Below are positions 47,481 to 59,400 of a DNA stretch of 64,000 nucleotides, piece by piece. The DNA comes from Alligator mississippiensis (Eukaryota > Chordata > Crocodylia > Alligatoridae), in assembly GCF_030867095.1 (NCBI RefSeq), contig NC_081824.1, forward strand, positions 351,018,203-351,082,202. Direction: 5' to 3'. The notes beneath the pieces were generated by a model. It did no database searches, was not told where the DNA came from, and saw only the letters and a list, made by a program, of their open reading frames with translations. Within the stretch, counting starts at the first letter, position 1; each line of letters starts with the position of its first letter. A program made the translations under genes and the position numbers.

Positions 47481-50400
47481 CTTTCCTTCCCCACACGCGC
47501 ACACATGCACAGACGCATCTCTCCCCCTACCCCCACACGTGCATACGCGTGCCTTCTTGACCCCCTTCCCTCCCTGCCCCCGGCACAGACACAGGCGTGC
47601 CTTTGCCACATGCACACCTTCCTCACCTGCGCCCACCCCCCTTTTTCCTCCCCCCACACAGACCTTTCCTGCTGCCCCACACCTGGCCCCCTGGGGAGCC
47701 CACTCTTCCCATTACAGTAATGCTGGGGAGGCAGCTGGATCCCTGCCCCCCCACTCTCCTGGAAAGTGCTCCAAGTGGGGGAGGTAGCCATGATGTTGGC
47801 CCTGGGGAATGGGTTGCTTTGTTGTAGCCTTGTGGAGGGGGCATTGTTTGGGGTGTATGCATGGGGGGAAACCTGTTGTGTGCTTTGGGTGGGGGTGCAG
47901 GTGTGGGGGTGACTGTGCCCCCTGTGTGCACACATGTAGGCCTGCAGGAGGGATATGACTGTGTGTGTGTGGCGGGGGTGAGTGTACACCTGCATGCATA
48001 TGTGTGCATGCATGCACAAGGGATATGACTGTGCCCCTGCCTGTGTGTGAAAGTGCATCTATGGATGCAGGAGGGGTATATGATTGTACCCTTCTGAGCG
48101 TGCGCACATGTCTGTGTGTACATACATATGCAGGAGGTGTATGATTGTGCACTTGCATGTATGTACGTCTACACATACATGAGGGGTATGATTGCGCCCC
48201 TGTGTGTTTGTGCACACATGTATACATGTAGGAGGGATATGACTGCGCACGCGTGCATGTAGAAGGGATATAACTGCGCCTCTGTGTGTGTGTGTACCCA
48301 TATATTTGCGCATACATGCATGCTGGAGGAGTGTGACTGCCCTTGCATGTGTGCGCACACGTGTGTGCATGTATGTATGCAGGAGGGGGTATGACTGCCC
48401 TTGCATGTGTGTGTATGCATGCAGGGGGGCCAGTTGTGGGAGTTCTCGGGATGTGCATGGAGCGAGTATGCAATGACATCCCTGGCCTGACCTTGATGTG
48501 GATGGTGAGCACAACTAGGGCTCCACTTTATGAGTGTGGCGCATTGTGTGTGTGCATGTGCACATACTTGTGTGTGTGTGTGTGTGTGTGGAAGAGGGAG
48601 GGGATATTGTGCCCATGGGCACCTCTGTGTGCAGCTGTATCATTGTCCTTGGCCGCTGGCCTGTTTTCAAGCCCGGGGTCTAGAGCTGACTCTTGCATTC
48701 ACTGCCATCTCTCTGTCCCCTGTGCTCTCTCCGCCTGCTTGCGGCTGCAGCAGTGCTGCTGAGAGCCCCAGAGGCTGCCCAGTTCCTGCAGCAGAGGCAC
48801 CGTCGTGCCTACCAGATCTTTGAGGAGACCAAGCAGGGCCACCTGGAGCGGGAGTGTGTGGAGGAGCTGTGCAGCAAGGAGGAGGCCCGGGAGGTGTTTG
48901 AAAATGACCCTGAAACGGTGAGGCTGAGGAGTTGAGGTTTGCTTTGGCCTTCTGCCACCACCCCCCCAACAGCTGGCGGGGTGTGGGGGAGGGGCGCACA
49001 GCTGTCTGCACAGCTGAGGAGGTGGTTAGGGGGAGGAGGAGGAGGAACCACTTGATAAATAACTCGACCTGCTCAGCATAACCCAGCGCAGTGTGCCTGT
49101 TGTCAAGGTCAAGGAAACCGAGTGAATGAAGGGCTGGTTAAATTTGACTGGGCTAACATTGTTTGGAGTGAGACATTTCATCCAGGAGGGTCAGCATCCT
49201 GCCTTTGCATTCAAAGGCCAAATTTATCAGTGTCACCTGACCGAGGGTAACCTAATACTCCTGCCTTTCTGTCTGAGCACCTTTCTCTCCATCTTCTTCT
49301 CTCCATCCTGTCCCCAGAACACTTCAAATCCGTATAACTGTGTCCCAAAGCAGCATGCCAGAGGAAAAAAAAATTGCAGAAGAAATGTCATAAATAAATG
49401 TTAGCACTTCCAAGTCATAATCATTTTGGTCGGGGAATCTGGGGTTTAGGCTTAGAACCCCTCTAAGAAAGAAAAGGGGGAGCATTTAATTAGATGCCAT
49501 TGCAGCAAGTATGATGCTGCACATAGTTTCACATTGAGTTGCCACCTACAAAAACAGCATATAGAATTCTTGAATTGTTCATAGCCATATTTGTATCTTC
49601 AGTACTATACCAGGAGTCTGTTTTTGTACTTTTACAAAACGAAACAACTGTATTCCTATGAAGTTTGTTGGTTTTCTTTTCCAGATAGCTTTCACTTTCT
49701 TGGCTTGCTGCTTTGAATAGGCTGGCCCCACCTCAGAGATTATCTGGCACTGATTTTGTGGTGGAAAGTGAATTCCAAGGTTGACGAGCTTGATATTGTA
49801 CAGCGAGTTCCTGTTAATGGCCTAATGCTTTTTAGGGGAGGAGGAAAGATCTGGCTCTTGGCTCTTCTTATTGAGGAGTTAATATTTTATATTCAAGTCA
49901 AAACATGTCTTGACATGTCAGTGTTGTTAAGCTCATAGTGCATTTAATGTAACTATCCATTGCCCTGTGAGATGGCACAAAACAATAGGAAGAAGTACAG
50001 CAAATAGGTCCTTAGGCTGGTTTTTAATTTTGAATAACTGCATTTCAGAGTTTAAAATTGAACTCCTGCTTACTCCGGTCTGCAAAGTGTCTGATACACT
50101 CCTATCTGTGTGCATACACTCACATCTAGATGCAGTCTGGTTTGGTATTCTAAGAAACGGAGTTAACGCAGGAAAAACACTTGAAATGTGATGACAGGCT
50201 AGCTAATGCTATAATGTTCTATATTCCACTGGACTAGAATCTTCCAATTTGTAGTCATTCATTATAAGGACAGTGAATGTGGGAGAAAATATAAAATCAG
50301 ATGGCAAATGCAAACTTTGACTAGTTAAAAGGTAGGTAATCTGAGGTCATCAGTTGTATTTATTGGCCTTTAGCCAAGAAAATTGTCAAAGGTGTCGTGT

Positions 50401-53400
50401 TTACAATACATAGACAAGCATGTTCACAGGAAGAGGAGACTACTGTAAGTGTATGTAACAATTATTAACAATAGCTGGCACTTATTTTGCAGTTTGGAAA
50501 ACTATAATTTTCTTCCTGTAATGAAAACATTGAAGTAATTTGGGCCTTAAATCTATTTAGCTATAAAGATACGTTATCCGAGATGGTATCATGGTACTTG
50601 AGCACTTTTTAAAAGAGTAAATATTTCACAAATGAAACTTGTTTTGGTGGGTATCTCTATTGCTGCTCTTTGGTCTGGTTAAAAAAACATTAAAGAAACA
50701 TGATCAGGGTTGACAGGCCTCTAATGATTGTGTCCTCTTGAATGTTCTACTAGTATCCAGACATCAAAATATTGTTTTAAAGCCACTGTATACCTAAGGG
50801 TATTCTTCTCCAGAGACAGCTACCCAAACACCAGAAATGCAGCTTTTGTTAGTTTTGTACAGCATGTCTCTCTTGTTGTGTCTAGAGATGTACTGATACT
50901 TTGGTTCCATATCAGCACCGATATAGGGAAAATTGACAGCATCGGAAATCGTGTTTGTTTGTTTTTTCCTGGTGTGGCGGATAAATGCCCTGTACATGTG
51001 CGCAGCTGCAGCATGCATGCGGCCAGGAGCACAGCCTGGTGGCTTGGAGGGCAACATTGGCTGGTAAGTCTGTTGTGAGGGAAGGGGTATGGGGGGGGTG
51101 CAGATCAAGGTCCTCATGGTGAGGGAGGGAGTGGGGCAGGGCCAGGGGCAGGCGCTGCTCAGCTGGGGCTAGGTGGGCGTGTGAAGCTGCAAGCAGCTCA
51201 CCCAGGAGGCGTGGGAGGGGGTGGCTCCTGCCCTGCATGTACCCCTGGAGGCATGGAGGGTGTGTGCCCCCTGATCTGTATGTGGGGTGGGGTGTTGCTG
51301 CAGGCTGGGGCCACGGTCTGCACTGGGCTCTTCCTGGCAGGGATATTGGGCTGGAGCCGGTGCTAGGCTCTTCCCGGCAGGGGAGGCTGGGCTGGGCTGT
51401 GTTTGGGGCATGCAGCAGTGGCACTGGGACGGGGGGGGGGGGCTTGGGCTTGGGCTTATGGTGTATTTTGGGGTGGCTGCAGCTTCCTCCCCCAGACCCT
51501 CCCAGCACCGCTGCTGCCCACCTCAGCATCACTGCTGCCTGCCCTGAGCACAACTTGGCCCAACCCCTGCTGGGAAGAGTTCGCCCTGTGTGGAGATCCG
51601 GGGGCACACGCCCCCACGTCCTACTGGGATGCATGTGGAGTGGGAGCTGCCTCCCCTGTACCCATGCCCCCTGGATGAGCTGCTTGTAGCTCTGTCTTGT
51701 TCCTGCCCCGCCCTGGCTGAGCAGCGCCTGCCCCATCCTCACTCCCTCCCTCACTGGAGGGCCTCAATCTGTCCCCCCCCCAACCGGACTTACCAGCCTG
51801 ATGCTGTTCTCCAAGCTATTCGGCTGCATATCAGAATTGGATCGATATCGGCCGTTATGGCTCCTTAAGAATTGGCTATTGGTATCAGCCCAAAATATCT
51901 CTCTTGGTGCACCCCTAGTTGTGTCTGCAGTCTCTTCTTGAGACCAGTTATCAAAAAGCTGCAGAACTTCTTACACAAACATGCTGCTCTTTTTTTACAC
52001 TTATAAATGTGGCATCTAGACATGTAGGCATGTATGTGGCGTGTAGATGGCACTGGTGGTCTAATGGAACAGTCTTCTAATAATTGCAGACAGAGGTCAA
52101 ATTACCTATGCAATTCAATTATTACTGCATTTGTTGGCATCTTTTGGGGCCTTTACTTATGAAGTCCCCACAGCAGCTAATAGAGAATGCAGAGTCATCC
52201 TAAATGGGACTTCTACTTTGACGGAGCCTAGCAGACATTGGTGGGCAACTGTGCTTCCTCATGTAGTGCTCTCATCTGTAGGAACGCACAAGATTTAATC
52301 TTCATCATCCTCCTTAATATGCAGGTGAGTGAGGGGTTTTGTTAAATGCTACATGTAAGAATGCTACTAGCAACCCAGTGATTGTGAGCTATATGTCTTA
52401 TCCAGCTAACTGAAAGAATGAGGGACTTAGAAAAGAAATACCTGACCTAGGAACAATGAAGATGATATTTGATAGCATTGCATAACAGTTTAAGGAGCTA
52501 GCAGTACCTGTGGCCTCACTTGTTTGTGAAGAATTCAGTCATCAGACTGTTAAAAGGATGGACTTGATGCTCCTTACGAAATATCTGGAGAGTATTTTTG
52601 GTGGTTGCTGTTTTCTTGCAGGTGAGAAGGCGAAGATTGTGTTTTTACCTCTGGGATGTGGGCCATGGTGATCCATCTCATGGTAATGCTACAAAGGGGC
52701 CACTGCAAAGGGGACACCTTAAGTGGACCCTGAAGGCTAACCTGCAAGTGGAGCTAGTTCAGCAGACCCATCTACTGAGTGGAGCCAATAATGAGGAGCA
52801 CATCTATCCAATACTAGTTTTTAGGCACTTAGGTATTTCCAAACCCAGGTGCAGGAGCGAAGCTGGTTCCCAGCCTGGCAGGGTCTCAGGCCTGGTCTGC
52901 CCAGGGCAGCTCCTGGCAGGGGAAGGCCTCAGGGGAACACGGGCCGCTCTGCTCCTCCGCTTCCCTGCGGCGAAGGCAAATGGCCCCTGGGCGAACGCAG
53001 GCAGCCACTAAGGCAGGAGAGCAGTGCCCAGCCCAGCTGCAGGGAGCGACAATCCTCCTTCCCCGCCGAGCAGCGCAGCCCCACAAGCCGGCGCTGCCTG
53101 AGGGGGGCCGGAGCAAGGTGGCCGCTGCACCACAGCCCCTCACTCACCCGCCCACATGGCCCTGTTCACCATGGTGCCCAGCCACCCACACACACAGCCC
53201 TGGTGGCCTCAGCGCTGTGAGCCCAGAGCGCGGGGCCCGGTGGACACGGGCTCCTGCCGCCTCGCCCCGCAGAGGTCACGCCAGACCCCACCTGCCGAGG
53301 CCCCCCCTGGGGCTGCCCTGCCAACTGCCTGTGCCAGGCGCTGCGCCCTGTTCCCGCCCCACGGCCGCCAAGCCTGGCGGGTCCTGGGAGGCGGGCGGGA

Positions 53401-56400
53401 CGCCAGGGGCAAGAGGCCCGGCCGGAGACAACTAAAAGCGGGCTCTGTCCTCAGCTTATCCGGTCAGGTGCAGCTGGGGCAGGCCTACGCCGCACAGCCC
53501 TCAGGGCGGCGGTGGGACCCGGCCCAAGTGACATGGGAAGTCACGCAAGCCTGGCCCCGTGGGGATGAGCAGTCCCCTCCTTCACCCGCCTGTCCCGAGC
53601 GAGGGCCCTCGGGCCACAGAAAATGGCTTGGCGGGTCGCATGTTGGACGAGCCTGATGTAGACAGTAGCAGAAAACTGTAACTGAGCAACTGTTTCTGAG
53701 CAAGGTAAAGTAGCTTGCATGGAGTTCCATACTGTGTCAGTTAGACTGTATCTGGTACTTAAACTGGCTCGGTATGTCTATGCTGCACCCCAAGGTGTGC
53801 ACCAAACTCACAGATGCCTTTAAAAATTCTAGTTAAAGCCAGAGGCGTAAGTTTACTCTAGAGTCAGTCTTAGAATTGTTCTTTGGAAAGACAGCTCTGT
53901 TGACCCAGTAAATAGCAATGCAATGTTTCAGCACACGTCTGCAAGAGGTAAGGTGACTACCAGTTTGTTTTCTGAAAATCTTGGCCCATACAACAAAGCA
54001 AAGCAAAAACAGAAAAAACAGTCTGCAGATAGTCATCAGGAAAGATGCAGTTTCTCTCAGAAATCTGAATAACAATGGTGTTGTCACATTTGTGATTGTT
54101 CACTTTAACCATACAATAACCATAACAATGTTAGGTGTGGCTAATTATCCATTTATTTAGTCAGGTTTTTGTGTTTGTATTATAAAGAATATTGACAAGC
54201 CCACCAGGTTGCGGGAGGGAAGATCATTTGTAACATTTTAGACTGAGATTTTGTTCTACCCTTAAAAATACATCACTTTGTTATGGCTGTATGACTATAA
54301 ATGGTAAAAACAAATGTGTGTAGTAGGGTAATGAGTTTTTAAATGGAACTGATTACAACATCTTTAGATACTGCTGCAAAACTCTTGGACTGGCTGAAGT
54401 GTGTGTGTGTGGTTTTTGTATTGCTTTTGTTTCCTCCAGCTAAAGAAGGTCAGTAAAATACCAATAGATAATTTCAACAGATAAAATTGACAGGGGAGTG
54501 GGGAGGGAATAAGGAAGGAAACACATTCATGAAGGTCCAGAATTTCTTCTTAAAGCAACCTATTGAACAAACAAACCATGTTTAATAAATCAGGTTGTAG
54601 TTGGAAAACATCTTGGATATAGAGCTAAGAATGTTATCTCCTTTAAGATGCTGATGAGGGTCTTTATAAAAGGCAGTAACGAACAAATATTTAACCTTGG
54701 TATGCAGTTGGGGTCTTATAGCTCCTTAGCTGACTGATAAACTGCTCTGGTATTTGGCTGACCTATTCTAAAAATGTAGTTACCCAATTGCCTGTATAAA
54801 AATGAGGTGCATAAGGGAAAGTGATTAGCAGTTTTCTAAGGAGAGGTGTGGTAAAACAGGCTGCTCAGTGGACTGGTAGTTCCTCCTTTTTTTTTTTTTT
54901 TTTAATTCAGTTTGGTATGTGTGGGTGTGGGATGCACAATTTCTTATAGTGGCAACTCATGAAAATGAAAATTACTTACCTGCCACACTATAATTATTTG
55001 TTTTCAGGTGTTACTCCAGAGCAATTACTTACATTCTGCATACCATGTTGGACTTCAGGTTTTTTTTAAGTTTTTGGGGCCATATCCTCAACTGGTGTAA
55101 ATCAGAGTAGGCCTGTCAGTGAATCTCTGTCAGAATTTAGCAGCTAAGGATCTGTTTTTCTGATTTTCCATTTATAGATCTGACCCTACTTCTCAGATAT
55201 GACAGGACAAATCAGTTGATGTTCAGCTGCATGCATGATAGGCAACAAAGTACATGGTAGGCTCTGCTCTGTTTCAAAGGACTTGTATCCATATGGCACT
55301 TGTGTTTTGCCAGAAATGTAGGCAAGAAAATTGGTATAGTTACTACAAAATGTATGTCTTAATTCACTGTTTCGTATATTGTTGCTCCTAGTGATGTAAA
55401 ACCTCTGATAACACCTGAAAGAAGAAAATGCCGTTTGTCAGTGCCTTCTACTTTTTTTTTTTAATTTTATTTTTTTGATTTGCAGTAGTTTTTGATTTGT
55501 GGGTGAATATTTGATACTGTACTAAGTTTCTTTCTTCAAGACTGATGTCTGCCATCAGTGAGCAATAGATTTAGTACCAGACAGTAGATTGTTGGGAGCA
55601 TGGTTTCAGTTCCGAATCTATGTCCAGAATGAAAATGTGAAGACTTCCCTGGAAACGGAAAGTTTTGCCCTTTGAATTGCCATAAGAGATGTTGTCACCT
55701 ATAATCATCATCGTCATAGTAGTAGTATTAATACTTCTACAAATTCTACTTGGCAGTCAGTGGATAGAAAAAAATCAGATCTACAGGCTGGTTGGTCAAA
55801 TTTGCTAACATTTGCTTGTGATTTCTTTTTTTGCTTGTCTTTATAATATGTGTTAAGTACAGCGCAGATTAATTACAGATATACTGCACTTATTGAAACC
55901 TTACTCTTCTAGGAAGGATGTTTGGCAGCCAATATTTAGGTCACACTTCTAATAATAGAGATTTAGATATCTATATCTAAATATTTATATTACATTAGAA
56001 AATAAGGAAGGAATGTAAATGTTGGAGTGGGGGACAGGGGAGTGAAGTGGAGGGGTGGGAGGCATAACATTTCTTCAGGTTTTGTTGGTAGATGTTACAT
56101 AGTCTAGACATATATAATATCCATACTGTCTTTAAGCCTTAAATTATCATCCCCTTTTAGAACGTTACTATCTTAGTCATGACAAAATCTTACAGGATTT
56201 GTTATGGAAAATATTTTCAGCATATTTCCTACAGTATTGCAATGCAAATGGAAAAAAAGCCAAAGTTACTGCTGGCATAAATATCTACATCTGTGCTGAA
56301 ATCGAATTTGTCCAAGCGTGTGAATCATAGGAGAGCTTTGTGCTAATGACCTAACTATATGGATTCACTATTTGAAATAATTCAAGGCTAAAAGATTTCA

Positions 56401-59400
56401 AGAAAGGAAATGTTATGGATTCAAGACATTTTCTTGAGGATGGTACAATAGGAAAAAAGTATAGAAAAAGATGAAAAAAAATTGCCATGGGTGAAAGTGA
56501 CTTTGTTGGAGTTATGCTTACTTGATCTGTGTGCACTGTCACCAGTTGTGAGTTTGGCCCACGATAGTGGAAGAAACCTGGAAATTCTGAGACGCATCAT
56601 CCTGGAAGTGCAGTTAACTATAGTTCCTCTGGGTGGAAAAACATTAGTCTCTTTAGTAAAGAACACTCAAAGGCAGACTTGAAAAAACAGACATATGTAG
56701 GAAGATCACATAGGGTTGCAGAAAAGAAAAGATGCAAAAAGCAGAGTGAGTTTTAGTGTGAGCCAAAGAACTCTCAGAAGAAGACAACAAGCATTTATAA
56801 ATATGCTGGAGGAAGACTATAGAAAAGCCCATTAATAAATTAGGAAAATGCTATCCGTTGTCATGATTCTGTAGCAAACTTTTTAAATTCAGAAGAAAAA
56901 GGAGAGGATGGAATATTATTCATTTAATCCAAGCAAATTTTTTGGGACTGGAACCATTGAATATGTACAAATTGGCAGTCACAGTTTGAGTTTACGCTAC
57001 AATTTTAAATAGTCTTAAGCTTAATGAATCACTACTTTTGAACAGTTATGAAAAACTAGCATCTAGTGATTGGATGGAAGCTAATGAGTGTATTTATCTT
57101 TATAAAAACAAGGACAACTGCAGTTTGGGTAATCATACCATATACCCACATTAAATCCATAACAAGAAAGTACTAGATGTTTCAAGTATACAACGAAGCC
57201 AAATTAATTTACTTGGCCTGTTGTGTTGACTTGATGGCTCTGCAAGGAACATTGATCCTGTTCCGGGAAAACATAATGCTTGAGAGAGAAGCTAATATGA
57301 GACCAATTTTATTTTGCTGTGTTTTATTTCAAGAGGGTTAAAAACAGCTTGACTGGAGCTGAAAAGGAAAAAGGAAACCTGGTTTGTTCCCTTTTACCAT
57401 TTTGTTTTTGTTTTTAATAATGTCTGACGGAACACAGACAACATTTTTTGGATTTTTTTCCCCCTGCTTTCTTTGTTTTAACATTGGAAATGAGATGTCA
57501 TCTGTTGTGGACAGCTAAGTGACCACATCTTTAATGGAAAAATATTTAAATAATTACGATTACTAGCACAGGTTAAGCAGATTCTCTGGTGCTAACATTT
57601 AATCTTAGTATAGATGAAGTCGTATCAGCCGCTCCAAGACTTTCAGTGTGGTGTTGAATAGACCCAGCTCTGATCAGGGTTATATGATATGATGCTAAAA
57701 TAAAACAAGCAGAAGCAGTTGGCAACCAACTAGGCTAGGGCTTCCAACATTTCTGAATTAATTTAAGCAACAGTGGGGAAAAATTCACTGGTGTAGACGG
57801 GGTCTTTTGTTGTGCTTTCAGAGCAGCTATTTAGAAACTGTGACTCACATAGGACTGCTGAGTTGGTGTTCTTCCATCTTCTCTAAAAATATGGCAGAAT
57901 GAACATTTACCAGGTGTAATTTCATTGGTTTATAAGCTGTAATACTGAGTTTGACCGGCGGATGGGGGTAAATATACCAAAATAAAAATACCAAATTCTT
58001 TGTAAGCATTGTTCTAATGCTGAATATTGGAAACAGAGAATGGAAACGCATTGTATTAAAAGACTAACTTTAAAAAAAAGAAAGTAGTTTGGTTTATTTA
58101 AAGACCTGTTTCTTATCTCCTGGACAGTGAAGAAAAAGTCTCTTTCTCTTGAGTAGAATGGAACAATGTAAGCAGGAGCTTGCCTGAAAAGACTGGTGCT
58201 GTGATACAGTTTCCAGTTCACTTAAGGGGTGGAGATTTGGATTGTATGAGGCTTCTCCTGGTCTTTCTCCTGTCTCCAAGATCTTTGTTATGTCATCTTT
58301 TGGAAGCACATTCTACATTGTGTATGACTTTTATTTAGAGTTGGCATAGACAAGACTGGATGCTGCTGGTTATATTACACTGTTCTTGGAAAGGAAAGAA
58401 CTGGGCTGAATGACATGTAGGATTCAAAATCAGTGAGAAACTTATATCCAGCAGCAAGAAGCAGGGTTGGAAACGAAGCAGAAAGATTAATTTCTGCGTT
58501 GATGGGTATAGGCATAGAGGTTCAGAATTGTCCCAACCAGCACTGATGTAGGTCAACAACTGTTTCCTCCATGGGCTGGAACATGTTGCCTTCTTGTTGT
58601 GTGCAGTGTGATGTTACTGCTGTATGGAATAGTTGCAATGACTGGTGAGATCAACAGTATAACTGGTCAAGGGCTGGTCTGGAAAATATTTGTGTCTAAC
58701 TCCATTTGTGTGTAAGATTATGTAAATAAAGCCCACAGCTTGGATCTTCTTCCTAAACATTAATATAAAAAGCAAGCCCAAGGGAAAGAAGTTGACAGCA
58801 TATCAGTGCTAATTTCTTTTCCTCAAACCTTGAGCTAAAAACTAACAAACACAACTAAGGCTGTAATCCTGTGGTGAGTTTTTCCACCACAGTGGTCACA
58901 AAAAAGATTAACTAATAACTTGTTGTCTTTTGATGCTCTAAATAACTGTGTGACCTTCTAGATAGCAAGATGTTCAGCAGCCTAATGTTTAACTTCAACT
59001 AGTTTGAGACTAAACGATGTATGAAGGGTTTATCTTTTGTTTTATTTTTCTGTATTCGGGGTGTATTAATAATTCTATTTTGGTTCTTGTAAAAACCTGA
59101 AAATGGAATGGAAATCTCTTGTTTCATATTATATTTTTTTCTTTTAAAGTGGGGGAAGAAAAGGGGAAGTGACCTTTGAAGAGTTGGAGAGCTGAAACCC
59201 CTCTTCTCCCACTGAAACCCCCAGGAACTGGAGGACTCTGGGAGATAAAAATCTTTGGAATAGAATGAGATCAACCAAGTTGTCACCACATGGACTAGAG
59301 CAGTGAGACTGTACTGTGGAGTACAACTGTTCTCAACCAGGATGCATTGAGATTCTTTCAAGGGTGTCAGGGGGTGCCACACAGTGTTAACGCAGTTAGG

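Noticed and set aside
47125..47787. Long 220-codon plus-strand frame across GAS6 exon 1
   Set aside because: It is in a different phase from the true ATG at 47302 and reads through the splice donor. The GC-rich island opens several frames at once.
47189..48512. Large minus-strand His/Thr/Cys-rich frames (up to 289 codons)
   Set aside because: They are translations of CA-rich minisatellite units and antisense CpG-island DNA, with no domain.
48751..48917. Protein S (PROS1) as identity of the Gla gene
   Set aside because: The Gla core ([13 protein letters not shown]) and the APEAAQFL propeptide fit GAS6 better. A full-length comparison with the later exons would settle it.
51237..51754. Overlapping long frames in intron 2
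   Set aside because: They lie inside the hAT element at 50883-51917 and have no transposase motifs.
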